Positions 24,050 through 36,523 of a stretch of 64,000 nt of DNA are shown here, one piece after another. The number at the start of each line of letters is the position of its first letter. Positions within the stretch are counted from its first letter, which is position 1. Below the pieces are notes generated by a model. That model worked only from the letters and a program-made list of their open reading frames with translations. It had not been told where the DNA came from and ran no database searches. The position numbers and the translations under genes are program-made. This DNA comes from Proteles cristata cristata (lineage: Eukaryota > Chordata > Mammalia > Carnivora > Hyaenidae). The stretch spans positions 62,001 to 126,000 of the forward strand of contig JAESUZ010002394.1 of the NCBI GenBank assembly GCA_017311185.1, written 5' to 3'.

Positions 24050-27000
24050 GAAATCAAGTTATTAAATCATTTCTAAGAAATTATTCCCAGTGGTAGTGGA
24101 GGGCAGGCTTTCAGTTGAGTAGCAACATTAAAACATCTTTCAATACTTATTTATTTTGAGCATGATATATTAATTAGGATGCTTTATTTCAATCAAGTTC
24201 ACAAATGTTCTTTTCAATTGCCATTATCACTAACATTACTATTCTGTATTTTCCACTCAAACCGCAGGATTAAGCACAAAATCTACATGCCTGCTCTGAC
24301 TATAATGCTCAGTTTTGTTCTGTTCTACCTGTTTTGCTCATTTTCTCTGCACATGCTGCATTTCACAGTCTTAACAAAATTGTTTCTAGTCCTTTATCAA
24401 CAGTGGGATGTAACATTTCCTGTCTTTTTAAAAAAATTATTATTGGAGTAGTTAGACAAAGCAGGATAAACCCTTGTGAGTTTTCTTTGGATTCCCCTCC
24501 ATAACAATACATATCCTTCCTCCATCTTACAGCCAGGTTAGCCTAATAGATGATCCCATGTTCTAAAAAAACAAAAAAGTGAAGTAACTTTCCCAAGACC
24601 TTACTAAATTCTTCAGCTACTAGGCTGTGAGCTCGATACAAACGGGAATTGCACCCATATTGCCACAGCGCTTCCTACAGACCCTTAAGGATTACTGGCC
24701 TTTAGTAAATGTTAATTAAGTAAAAACTAGTATGTCTTCTAGCTAATTAGGATTTATGGGGATTGGACTAAATATCTTCATTTATAGGGCCCCGTAAGGG
24801 GTAAAAAGTGCATTTTGAAAAATCTCTTTGGACCTAAAACCTACTTGTATAGACTCTCCTGTTCTCAGGGTGGTTTTTCTGGGCAGATTTCTTTTCTCAG
24901 GAATAGAATATAACTTTAAATTATTTCCCATTTTCTCTTCTCTCACACTTTAACCTCATATTTTAAAGGACTATTTAAAAGTCTTGTCCACTCTACTGGT
25001 GTCACGGTGAGACAATTTTCTACAATTAGAATCTGCAGTGAGTTCAAGAGAAATAAACTGTGACATTGAAATTACTTCTATTCATTTCATATCATGTTCT
25101 CCACAAGAACTTTACAGTCACTGGAAGATGGGACAGAATAAAACCATACTTTTTCTGCAGTGAAGATACTGGTGGGGACAGTCAATGCATTCCTTTTACA
25201 GGTTAATACATTAACCATTCAGATTGCCTTGGTTTTGTTCTAGGTTTCTTTCTCCTCAAAAGAAATGAAGCAAAATTCTAGTGGAAAATAGGATTAGAGA
25301 ATCCGGTTCCTGGAGCTTATGCTACCCCCTCAGTAAATCTTCACCAAGGCAGACTAGCTCCGATGGAAAAGTAATCCCCAAACAGCCGCTGGGTTTCAAT
25401 TTTCCTTTCCTAAATGATCAGGTGCTTATCTTCCCTGCTTTGCTTTCAAGGCGCAAACAGGGCAGCACTGCACATTGACCTCATTGTAGAAGCAGCAAAA
25501 TGGGACTCATTAAGTGAGGGAATTATTTCAAGATTGAGAGGGCGGAGGATAAAAACGTCATCGGCACAATACACCAACTTATACATATATTGACTGCAAT
25601 TTACTGAGACCGCACATTCTGCAGTTGCCCATATGCATTTCTCTTTACACAGCCAGTGTCTATGCTTGTAAAGGGCCACTGTTCACTCACACCACTCATG
25701 GGGAGATAGAGGCCAGCTACAGCTTGCTGCTGCTTCATCTTCTCAGTTACCATTTTCTCCTCTATCTCCTCTTTCCTAAGAGAAATCCAACTCCCCTTAT
25801 CTTCGTATGCCCCTTCATCCTGGTCTCCTTATACAGCAAGTTGGACCACTTATCCAGCTCTGGCCTCAGCCTCAATGGGCAATGAATAGTTTTGTTTTCC
25901 TCCCATTTGAAGTTAGCCAGCTGCTTCACAGGTAACATGGTGCTCAAATTTACACAGGCAACTACTGAATATCTGAATGATATTAGCATTTACTCATATT
26001 TTTGCCTTAATAATCTCTGGCCCCTCCACCCATTCTTGGTCACCGTATGTATCCACTAAGTCAGAAAAATGTCCAAACATTAATTGCTTTTATTGCTGAG
26101 TTAACTTTTCTTCCATATTTTACAAAGGCCTTTCAAAGATAAGCCTGCATATTTCCTTAATTCCACCTCTTTTCAAACTTCTTATTTAATTAGGTTTCAC
26201 TTGTCTCCACTAGCCTGACTCCTCCTTAGTGTCCTGATCCTGAACTGTACAAACTCATTTTCATTCTTCCCTTATTGAGCCTGCCTTTCACTGACTCACA
26301 CCATGAACATTGTTACCACCTTCAGAACACTATCATCATCGTTCATCCTTGTTCACTGGGACACTGAGCGAACTTGTCCTAGAGGCCTTGAGTTTTTAGG
26401 TCCTGGACTGCTTCCCTATGTGATAAACTGCTTTTGTACCTGTGTGCCCCACTTCCCCCATCACACCTGCACCTGTGTTCATGTGTACACACACACATGT
26501 ACATACAACCCAGCACCCTACTGGTGACCAGAGATAAGCAAGGAAGACAAAACAGTGCCAATAGGGATATGAGCCATCTGTTCATTCTCAGAGACAATAA
26601 CCATAGATAATCAAAAGGATAGGTCTTATAATGGCAGAACCACATCACAATACAACACACATGTGATCTTGAAAAGGTGGGACTGATAAGTGGAACCATG
26701 AAAATCTACCTATCCCCTCTCACATCTTCCATGACACCCCATCCAGACAGAAACACACTTATGACCAAATCATCCAGTTCTTTGTCTTGGTGCTAACATT
26801 ACCCGCCATCCTGAAGTTTAATAACATTCTAGAGGCAGTAGCGAAGGCCAAATTCAGGGCCAGATTCCAAACTTATTTCTGCTAGAGTCCATTTGCAGCC
26901 ATTCTTCATGCTCCCCTGAATGGCCTAGATCTGTAATTGCTGCTGTGTGAATCTGAGAAAGTTCCAGGATCCCAGAGTGCTCCACTGACCTGGCATCTGG

Positions 27001-28066
27001 CACAGTGGCTCAGCTGCTGCCTTCTTATGTAACATCAGTTGGCCCAATCTCACTGTAAATCCTCTTTTCTAGCATGTGCAGTGTCACGAGAAGCCGGACC
27101 CTAGGTATTATTTAATGATAATAAAGTAGAAATCCCTTTGAACCCTCTTTGTAAATCACTTCTCTCTATTTATTTGCTGTGTTTCTCTGAGCTCCACTTG
27201 ACCTCTTTATCACCACTCAATAAAGGAACCATTAGATCCAGCTATGGATTGAAGTTAGGCCCAGTTGGTTTGTACTTTTATGAGAATATTATACAAATAA
27301 AATCTTAATTGTTCTTGCTAAATACTCAGGAATTTAATTTTACCAATTATCAAGTGCTTACTTTGTAATCTGCCATTAAACTAACTGAGTCAGAATAAAT
27401 CCTACTGTGGCATTGAGTTACATTATCTTCTTACCCAATAAGCAATACATTCATGAAAATGAATAGGGTGCATTTACAGTTTTTCTGATCCAATAACCTC
27501 TAGATATACTTTTCTTTTACACTGTGTATTAAATTTAAGCTAAACCACAGAAAAAAATTAAGGGTGAGAACATTGGAGAGTAATCCTAAGTATTTCTCAG
27601 AATTCCCCCACGTATGGGTATGTGTTGCATTGTTTTTCTGCAGAATAGCAGATTAGATTCCAGAAGTTCAAAAGAACCCTCCTTGTGTTCATTGTTAACT
27701 AAGTAATTATGCATCTCATCATAATACCTACCAGTGAACTGCAGTGCACTAACCTTGACAAGCAGAAATGTCTGCCTATGGAAGTACTAGGCATTTTTTA
27801 AATAAAAATGTCCTTCATATTGATACTGATGCATGTGGCTCTTCACTCACTGAGAAGTGGTGTTTTCCAGTAAAACAAAACAACGATCCTTTTGTAAAAT
27901 TCAAAAAATAATCTTCAGATGAAAGGACAAAAGTATTGAAAAATTTGGAGAATAATGCTAAAGCCTATGTGTTATTCAAACTCTCTTACAGATTAAGAAT
28001 ATCTCTGAAATGGAAAATCTATCTTGATTATAGTTCATATAATCCTGAATTTGTTACCTCTTAAAA
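24050..28066. other. Unique intergenic sequence with faint old repeats
   Basis: Around 24,545-24,725 there are MIR/L2-like words ('gtgaagtaactttcccaagac', 'ctgtgagctcgatac', 'cctttagtaaatgttaa'). Around 25,900-26,350 the sequence is pyrimidine-rich without a family I can name. No exon or gene is supported. Confidence 0.5.
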
Positions 28067-28080
28067 AATTCTCCCTCATA

Positions 28081-28299
28081 TCAGGGGTACCTGGGTGGCT
28101 CAGTAGGCTGAGCTAGGCTGAGCGTCCAGCTTCAGCTCAGGTCATGATCTCATGGGTCTTGGGCCTGAGCCTCGCATCGGTCTCTGTGTTGACAGCTTAG
28201 AGCCTGGAGTCTGTTTCAGGTTCTGTGTCTCCCTCTCCTTTGCCCCCCCCCTTTCCCTCTCTGTCAAAAATAAACAAACATTAAAAATATTTTTAAAAG
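28081..28299 (+). mobile_element. CanSINE, sense
   Basis: The head 'ggggtacctgggtggctcagta' is followed by a short internal duplication (gctgagctaggctgagc) in the A-box/B-box spacer, then the centre, CT tract and 'aaaaataaacaaacatt' tail. AATTCTCCCTCAT (about 28068-28080) and AATTCTCCTTCAT (about 28300-28312) are the target duplication. Confidence 0.9.
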
Positions 28300-28474
28300 A
28301 ATTCTCCTTCATGTGATCCATGTCTGACCACTGACTGACTAAACCAAATAATTTCCCTTTTAACTAAAATTTAATTACATTTTAATTAAATGTGATGGTG
28401 ATTAAGATTAAGATGGTGATTAAGAACAGGATTGAACAGAAAGCCGGTCACTCTTTAGTAAATCAGCACTATTT

Positions 28475-29240
28475 ATTGAGTATTTGTTACAATCAAGGCA
28501 ATACTAGGCTCCAAGATGAACACAAAAATGAACAAGATCCGATTCTGTCAAGAACTTCATCTTTTTAGAAAGCACATAAGATATGTGGTAAATAATTATG
28601 ATAGATAAAGGTAATAAATGCCTTCATTAACAGAGAGATGAAATCCCAGTAAAATCCAAAGGATGATGAGAATAGTTTTGACTGGGAGAAATCAGGAGAT
28701 TTTAGTACAGAAAAAGGTGATTTCACACACTCTGTGAAGGGTAGTTAGGATAAGAAATAAGGTAGATAAGAAACTCAATGTGAGATGAGGGGTCAAGGCA
28801 ATAAGGGCAGTAAACAACCTTCTCCTGGTCTAGAAAGAACATGACATGGTAAGAGGCATGGTGAGGAGGAAGGTGGAGAAATCAGTTGGAGTCAGCTCTT
28901 TGGACCCTGAATGCCAGCATATAGTGCATGGGCTTTTGCCTTGGGCAATCTGGACACACTAAGGAAAGAGTAAACATGACAGATCTCTGCTTTAGAAAGA
29001 AGAATGGAGAGAATGTGGAGACTCTCTGCAAAGCAGTTGAGAAGACTTTTGGTGAACTAGGTTAGTGGCAGTGAGAGTAAAGCACATGGAAGGGATGTAA
29101 TAGTATTTCTAAGACAGCATTATTGAGGGCTTGGCAACAGTTGTTTCTGGAGTAAGAGAGTAGGAGGAGCCAAAAATAAATTGGAGATTTTAAGCCTGGA
29201 TGACTAAGAGAATTATAGTGCCATTAGCAAAAATAGAGAA
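28475..29240 (-). repeat. L2 LINE fragment, antisense
   Basis: It begins with the L2 3' end in antisense ('atttattgagtatttgttac..aatactaggctcc') and continues through typical purine-rich antisense L2 words ('gagatgaggggtcaaggcaat', 'ggaggaaggtggagaaatcag', 'agtaagagagtaggaggagcc'). It is ancient and diverged. Confidence 0.55.
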
Positions 29241-29466
29241 GAGAACATTAAGAAAATAGAACATTTGGAACAATTAAAATTATTAATGTGATTTTTAAAA
29301 ATCCTTTTTAGCTCCTTAAAATTGAGATATATAAACATATGAACATGTAATTTGACAGAAATGTTTTCTCTCAGTACATTTGTAATTATTAAGTATCTTC
29401 TTGTCCTTGGACTAATAGAGTAAGTACGTAGGTAGACGTGAGCCAGGGGCAAAGGCAGTGACAAAC

Positions 29467-30004
29467 AGGTGACACATTAGAAGCCAGTAGATATAACATC
29501 CTCACTTTGTGGCTTCCAAGACCCCTCTAGTCCTGGCCTTGTGGCTTCCAAGACTCAGGGGCTAATGGACCAAGAGCCCCAGGTATGGAGGATGTGCTCT
29601 CCTCTACCACCTCTGCCTCAGGGTAACCCCTAGACTCATTATAATACATTTGCATTGCGGTTTTAGCCCCCACTCCCATGGGGAAGGCTGCCATGATAGT
29701 TTCAGTAAAAACCTTGTAGAGTCAAAACCTCCCTCTCCTGACCTGTGGGAGGAGTCCCCCAAATGATTGGAACCAGCCTCCATTAGAGGGTATGTCCATG
29801 ACCCCAGATCCTGCTCACACGAAAAGAAAAGACCCCTGTGGCCTCAGGGCAGTTACCACCTCTGTGCCTGCCTATTTTTTCTTCTTGAGAGTGTACTGTC
29901 CTTAATAAACTGCTTTGTGCTTGCTACCTTCCTTCTGCCTGCCTTTATTTGAGCAGAAATCTTTTGTGGGGAATTCAAGAACTGAGGCCTCCATTCACAC
30001 AACA
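29467..30004 (+). mobile_element. Probable solo LTR of an endogenous retrovirus (ERV1-like)
   Basis: A stretch with LTR architecture: 'catttgcattgcggttttagccccc', a TATA/poly(A)-like 'cttaataaactgctttg', then 'gtggggaattcaagaactgagg' and an ACAACA end. The pentamer CAAAC at 29462-29466 and 30005-30009 could be a target duplication. It contains a 32-base-period imperfect tandem repeat near 29,507-29,554. No gag/pol/env reading frame adjoins it. The family assignment is by resemblance only. Confidence 0.5.
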
Positions 30005-30009
30005 CAAAC

Positions 30010-32024
30010 TTTCCCACGGGTAACAGGATTCCTTCACATAGTACGACTTTAAGAGCCTGCTGTGATATGAGAATATGCAATGGCATTTTGTATATTGAAA
30101 ATAAAATAACACTGAATTTTCTAGCACTTAAAAAACAGAATCAATAATCTGTCTTCTATTGAAAATACAGACTTATCATATTTAATATCTTGACTTTAAA
30201 TCCTAGAACATCGTATTGTTGTTCATTAGTCTCCAAAACAATGAAGAGAGGGGGAATTATTTTGAAGAGGGGAGAATTTGATGAGCAAACAGCCAGAAGT
30301 GAAACAGCTCAGTTAAAATACTTTTTGCTGCCATAGGAGAAAGCCCAACTCCAAATGATTTAGCCAGAATTAGGATTTTTTTTTTAATTTCACATAACAA
30401 GAACTCTGGAGAGTTTCCCAGATTGATTAAATCATCAGCATAATTGAGTACTAAGATTTCTCCAGGCTTCAACAGTACCATTTTCTCCTTAGTCCTTCAA
30501 CTGGGTTCTCTCATGGTACCCACGTAGCAAAAGCAACTGCAGATATGGTCTGTTTATACTTGCCATTTGGAAACAGAAAATAAGAAAGGGCTATTTCTTC
30601 AGATTCCTGTTAGTTTATTTGTTTTGTTTTAAGGATGGAAAATCTTTCTCATAAGTGCACCCAGCAAACTTCCTCTCACATCTCATTGTCTAGGCCTGAA
30701 TGAAATGCCCAGCCCTAAGTCAGGCTCTGATGTATAGCAACCAGAATACATACCCTGTCTAGAGGGCCAATCTCCCCCTGAAATCCACAACTATTAAGCA
30801 GAGGGAAGAGGGGTGAGAAAAATTGGGGTTCTATTAAAAAGGATGACAGACAAAGAATGGTAGTTGGGTGATAACCAGTGGTATTTACCATAATCCCAAT
30901 GGCAGAAAAGAGAGAGAAAGAGTAGAGAGGATGGGGAAGAGAAAGAGAATAATCAACTTGAGAATGGATTCAGAAGGTGGATTTTTTTTTTAACATTTTA
31001 TATCAGTGAATTCAGAAATTGAGAACAATCTGCCCTTATTTTCTGTCACTCTTTCAGGGGACTTTCGTAGCCATAGAAACTAGAACTGATTGGAATAAAG
31101 TTCTTGGCCTCTCCAGCCACGGCCAACATTTGGAACGGAATTCAAAGTCACCAGAGAGCTAGCGCTGATTCTTGGGAGAATGTGAGAGCAAACCCTCCTC
31201 ACGCTGCCAAACTGGCACGGGATACTTCAGCCACTCTGGAAATGAACAGTACACAATAAACAAGCCAAGGGAAAGAGCTTCAAATTCTAAATGCCCTCTT
31301 GAGAGAAGAGAGAAGGCAGTTCCTGGGAACAGCGAACAAACGCTGTCAGAAAAGTGGAATCATTGATTTCTATCATGAATGACTAATGATCATTATGGTG
31401 TGGTTTAGAATAGAAATACAAGTTCTGCAACCCAAAGAACTACTGGCCCTATCTCCTGTGACGTTCCATTTACACTCACTTGATAAAAGCATGCTGATGA
31501 ATTATACTGTCTTGGGTCTGTTTAAATGCATCCATCTCAGATTCGTGAAAGTATTTACCCATGAATCCAATTTTCATTTCCATTTGTTGTGCCTCTGAGA
31601 ATTTTCTTACTTGATTAGGGATGGCTGATACATGTCTAGGGTTTGGGTAAGATAAATACTGCAAACACAGCTGAGCTCTTGGTATCTTCATGTCAATGCA
31701 CATGGTACTTTTAGTATGTCAATTTGATAGATCTGTGCATTTGCCATCATAAGACAATATGAAAGCCTTGAAAAATTCATTCCAAAGTGTCTAAATCCAA
31801 CTGACTGGACACTTATCCTTACCAGCAAGTTAATAGACAGCTTTGTATCAACTCAGTGGATGATACACAAATGCTACTATAGCCAGGTGATCAAGGACAC
31901 CCCGACCTATTTGTTGGCCTTACTGGTCTCTATTCTCCTCTATTCATAGATCAATATGAAGACTGTATACCAAGATACCCAAATCAAAATATACCACAGA
32001 ATAATGGTGATAATCATGATGACC
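30010..32024. other. Unique intergenic sequence
   Basis: No gene or clear repeat was recognised. There are purine-rich pieces at 30,900-30,960 and small open frames without domain signatures. Confidence 0.5.
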
Positions 32025-32555
32025 ATGATCATTCATTTAATAAATGTTATCAAATGCCTAGTAATGTACATGCTAGGTAGTATTCTGGGTGTTAGAAGTG
32101 CTTCAAGGAAAAGTCCCAGCTCTTATGATATTTATTATTTTGCTAAGGCAAAAAATAATGTAGGATAAGGAGAAAATGAAGTGTGGTAGGTGGGGACAGG
32201 TCCCTCGTCCATATAGAGGGGTCTTTATATGAAGGCATCAATAATAAGGTAATATTTGAGCAGAACCCTGAGGAAATTGAGAGAGCAAGACAAAGTGGAT
32301 ATCTGAACAAGGAATTTCTAGGCAGAGGGGAGAATGAGTACAGAATCCCTAGAGAGAAGAGCACTCAGTGTGCTCCAGGAACAGCATGGATCCAGTGTGA
32401 GCTAATGATGGGGGGTGGCAGGAGGTAAGGCAGGGAGGGAGAGGCAGAATCTCCCAGGCCTTTATCAGCAATTTTAACATCTGTGACTTTAATTTGAGAT
32501 GGGATACCACTGGAGGACTTTGATCACAGTAATGATATGATCTAGGGAATCTGCA
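32025..32555 (-). repeat. L2 LINE fragment, antisense
   Basis: From 'attcatttaataaatgttatcaaatgcc' through 'gtaatatttgagcagaaccctgagg', 'aatttctaggcagagggga', 'gctccaggaacagca' to 'ccactggaggactttgatcac..atgatatgatct', the order matches antisense L2 closely, better preserved than the other L2 copies here. Confidence 0.7.
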
Positions 32556-33149
32556 AGATGGGGACATTCAGTACCAACCTCAAGTCCAAGGACTAAAATG
32601 AAATGGTGTGGTGTAATGACCCTAAAGTCTTGCCTCCTGTAGAGCACAGCACCTCCTCTCAGAGCCCTATTCCTCTGTACCACCCTCCTGCGGCCCAGAG
32701 TCTGTGCTGTTAGCAGAAAGCAGCTCATTCTGCCCATCTCCACCCTGGCTTTGGCAGTATATGTCATGGTGGTCATTTGCCATTCTTTTAAGGACCTCAG
32801 TTTTGGCAACCACTTGTTGTGTTTGAAGAACCCTCCACTTCATGAGACAGAGGGTAGCTCTCACACTAGAAGCTGAAAATGCCTAATACTCTATCAACTT
32901 TCAATGGGGCTAGGACATGGCTCCACAAATAAGACACACGATAGTCAGAGGTCCAATAGGAAGGTAGTGGCTTGTGGAAGCATCCTTTCTTCCTCCAGGG
33001 CCAGCAACGACAAAGGATTTGTCATAATGCTTGTGCTGGCCCAGGTGATTGCAGGGCTACAAAGTTGCAGGGTCTATACCCCCAGTCACAGAGGCAGTGC
33101 ATTGTTCTGGTTATCTATTGCTGCACAAAAAAACACTCCTTCACAACTA

Positions 33150-33468
33150 TTTGACTATATGCACACTTTCAAATACACAATACAGTGTTGCTAACTGTAG
33201 ACACCTTGCTGTATATTACATCTCCGGATTTATTTATTTTGTAACTGGAAGTTTGTACCTTTTGTTCACCTTCACCCTTATATCCCCCAGCTCTGACAAC
33301 CACCAATCTGTTCTGTTTCTACAGCTGTTGTTTTTTTATAGATCCCAAATAAAAACATCTCTGACTTATGTCACTTAGCATCATGTCCTCAAGGTTCATC
33401 CATGTTGTCACAAATGGCAGGATTTCCCTCTTTATTGTGACTAAATAATATTCTACATCTCACATTTC
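33150..33468 (-). mobile_element. Oldest L1 of the nest, left part, antisense
   Basis: Antisense L1 3' UTR and extreme ORF2 end: 'ctaactgtagacaccttgctgtatattacatctccgg', 'gttcatccatgttgtcacaaatggcagg'. It breaks at 33468 and resumes at 49107 with 'ctttatccattcatctgttgat', which is exactly the next L1 sequence. The break carries an 11-bp duplication, TCTCACATTTC, at 33458-33468 and 49107-49117. Confidence 0.75.
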
Positions 33469-33585
33469 CCTTCCTTCCTTCCTTCCTTCCTTCCTTCCTT
33501 CCTTCCTTCCTTCCTTCCTTCCATCCTTCCTTCCTTCCTTCCTCCCTCCCTCCCCCCCTCCTTCCTTCCTTTCTTTCTTTCTTTC
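33469..33585. repeat. (CCTT)n / (AAGG)n microsatellite
   Basis: A long TTCC tetranucleotide array grading into CCCT and TTTC units. It sits exactly at the left target-duplication boundary of an antisense L1, where that element's poly(A) tail (poly-T on this strand) should be. I infer that the array grew from the tail. Confidence 0.9.
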
Positions 33586-34035
33586 GAAAGCTCTATTACT
33601 TTTTGGTGTTTAAAACAACAATAATTTATTTTATTTTTCACAGTTCTAGAGGCCAGAGGTCTGAAATCAACCACAAAACAGTCCAGCATTTTCTACACTT
33701 ACCACATGACCAAGCAACTCTACTCCTAAGTATGAACTCAGTAGAGATGAAAACAAGTGTCCACATGACAATTTGTATACAAATGTTTAAAAAAAATGCA
33801 TGGAAGCTAATGTCCGTTCTTTCACAGTTCTGGAGGCCCAAAGTCTGAAGTCAATTTCAGTGGGCCAAAATCAAGGTGTCAGCAGGCCCAGGCTCTTCTG
33901 GAAATTCTAGGGGAGAATTTGTTGTATCTTTCAGCCTCTGGTGGCTACTGGAATCCTTAGCTTATGGGGTATCACTTCAATCTTCACCTCAATATCTTCT
34001 GTGTCAAATCTCCCTCTGTCTTTCTCTCTTTTTAA
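33586..34035. repeat. Mosaic of old repeat fragments
   Basis: Two imperfect copies of a 'cacagttctagaggccagaggtctgaaatcaa'-type block (about 33,640 and 33,825; MaLR/MER-like, antisense) flank a short sense L1 ORF2 piece (about 33,690-33,800: 'catgaccaagcaactctactcctaagtatg'). It lies between the tail-like microsatellite and the L1 3' UTR, so it could be old repeats, or sequence carried as a 3' transduction. Confidence 0.45.
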
Positions 34036-34610
34036 ATTTTTATTTTAATCACCCAGTGCTCATCACAACGTGTGTACTCCTTAATCCCCTTCACCTATTT
34101 CATTCATCGCCCCACCCATCTCCTCTCTGATAACCATCGGTTTGTTTTCTATAATTAAGAGTTTGTTTCTTGGTTTGCCTCGCTCTCTCACTTTATTTTC
34201 CCCTTTGCTTGTTTGTTTTGTTTCTTAAATTCCACATACGAGTGAAATCATATGGTATTTGTCTTGCTCTTACTGACTTATTTCACTTAGCATTATAATT
34301 TCTAGCTCCAAGAAATTTGTCATTGCAAATGGCAATATTTCATTCTTTTTTATGGCTGAGTAATATCCATTGAATGTATATTGCATACTACCTCTTCTTT
34401 ATCCATTCATCAATCAATGGACACTTAACTCTGCTTCCATATCTTGGCTATTATAACTAGTGATGCTGTAAACATAGAGGTGCATGTATCCCTTTGATTT
34501 AGTGTTTTTGTATTCTTGGGTAAATACCCAATAGTACAATTGTTGGGTCCTATGGTAGTTCAATTTTTAACTTTTTGAAGCCTCCAAACTGTTTTCCACA
34601 GTGGTTGCAC

Positions 34611-34650
34611 TGAATCACCCAGGTGCCCCTCAAAATAAATAAATAAACTT
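34611..34650. repeat. SINE stump: antisense head fused to sense tail
   Basis: Within the antisense L1 a 17-base CanSINE head complement ('atcacccaggtgcccc') is joined directly to a CanSINE tail ('tcaaaataaataaataaac'). The L1 sequence on either side is not contiguous: several hundred bases of ORF2 are missing between 'ccacagtggttgcac' and 'ctgcctgtgctctttt'. Confidence 0.65.
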
Positions 34651-35339
34651 TTAATTTCTGCCTGTGCTCTTTTCTAGGATTTTTATGGTTTCAGGTCTCA
34701 ATTTAGGTCTTTGATCCATTTTCAATTTATTTTCGTGTAGGGTATAAGAAAGTAGTCCAGTTTCTTTCTTTTGTATGTACCTGTCCAGTTTTCCCAACAC
34801 CATCTATTGAAGAGACTCTTCTTTTCCTATTGGATATTCTTCCCTCCTTTGTTGGAGATTAATTGGCCATATAATCCTCGGTTTATTTCTGGATTTTTTA
34901 TTATGTTCCATTGAATTTTGTGTCTATTTTTGTGCCAGTATCATACTGCTTTAATTACTACAGCTCTGTAATATAAATTCAAGTCCAGAACTCTGGTACC
35001 CCTAGCTTTGCTTTGCTTTTTCAAGATTGCTTTGGCTACTTGGGGTCTTTTGTGGTTCCATACACATTTTGGTATTGTTTGTTCTGGTTCTTTGGAAAAT
35101 ATTTTTGGTGTTTTGATAGCAATTATCTTAACTGTATAGATTGATTTGGGTAGTATAGACATTTTAACAATATTTGTCTTTCGATTCATGAGCATGGAAT
35201 GTCTTTCCATTTCTTTGTGTCATCTTCAATTTCTGTCACCAGTATTTTAAAGTTTTCAGAATACAGGTCTTCCACCTCTTAGACTTATTCCTATGTATCT
35301 TATTATTTTGGTTGCAATTCTAAATGGGATTTTTTAAAA

Positions 35340-35365
35340 AAAGTTTTTAATGTTTATTTATTTTT

Positions 35366-35404
<39 letters not shown>

Positions 35405-35500
35405 CATGTGGGGGAGCGGCCAAGCTGTCAGCACAGAGCCTGACACAGAGCCCAAACCCACTGATGGTGAGATTGTGACATGAGCCAAAGTAAGGAGCAG
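35340..35500 (-). mobile_element. CanSINE, antisense, head-truncated
   Basis: T-rich tail, a long GA run (35368-35404), 'gctgtcagcacagagcctgacac' and a degraded 'gagattgtgacatgagcc' are present. The head is missing or eroded at about 35,500 where antisense L1 resumes. Confidence 0.8.
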
Positions 35501-36264
35501 GATTGTTTTCTTAATTTCTCTTTCTGCTGCTTCATTTTTGGTGTATAGGAATACAACAGATTTCTAGACATTCATCTAATATCCTGCAACTGTACTGAAT
35601 TCATCTATCAGTTCTAGCAGTTTTTCAGTGGAGTCTTCCAAATTTTCTATATATAGTATGGTGTCATCTGCAAATACCTTAAGTTTTTCTTCTTCATTAT
35701 CAGTTTGGATGCCTTGTATTTCTTTGTGTTGTCTGATTGCTGTGGCTAGGATTTCCAGTACTGTGTTGAATAAAAGTGGTGAGAGAGAACATTTTTGCCT
35801 TATTTGTAACCTTAGGGAAAAGGCTCAGTTTTTCCCCATTCAGGATGATGTGAAACCTGGGTTTTTCATATATATACATATCTGTAGCCTTAATTATGTT
35901 GAAGTATTTTCCCCTTAAACTTTGTTGTGGGTTTTATCATAAATGAATGCTGTACTTTGTCAAATGCTTTTTCTGTGTCTATTGAAATGATCATATGGTT
36001 CTTATCCTTTCTTTATAAATGTGATGTATCACATTGCTTAATTTGTAAATATTGAATTACTGTTGCAACCCAGAAATAAATCCCACTTGGTCATGGTGAA
36101 TAATTTTTTTAATGTATTGTTGGATTCAGTTTGCTAGTATTTTATAGAGGATTTTTGCATCTGTGTTCATCAGAGATTATTATTTTATATAAAATAATTT
36201 TTTGAGAAGAATAGATTTTTTATGAGAAAAATAGATTTTAACTTATCTTCAAATGTTTGGTAGA

Positions 36265-36523
36265 GGAGAGCCTGGGTGGCTCACTTGGTTAAGCGTCTGA
36301 CTCTTGATTTTGGTTTAGGTAATGCTCTCACAGTTCTTGAGATCAAGCCCCATGTCAGGCCCAAGGCTGATGGCAAGGACTCTGGTTAGGATTCTTTCTT
36401 TCCCTTTCTCTCTGCTCTGCCCTCACTCATGCATATTCTCTCTCTTTCATTCTCTTTCCCTCTCAAAATAAATACATTTTTAAAATATATATATAAATAT
36501 ATATAATATAAATATATATACAT
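36265..36523 (+). mobile_element. CanSINE, sense, with long AT tail
   Basis: The head 'ggagagcctgggtggctcactt' through CT tract to 'aaaataaatacattttt', followed by a (TATA)n-expanded tail to 36523. A perfect 14-bp target duplication AAATGTTTGGTAGA lies at 36251-36264 and 36524-36537, in L1 sequence. Confidence 0.94.

Noticed and set aside
33469..33585. CRISPR-like direct repeats
   Set aside because: Simple tetranucleotide array without spacers, in a mammalian genome.
33453..33689. Gly/Lys/Arg/Glu repeat protein
   Set aside because: A translation of the (AAGG)n array, not a gene.
36265..36523. Protein-coding exon within antisense L1
   Set aside because: It is a SINE with a clean 14-bp target duplication.
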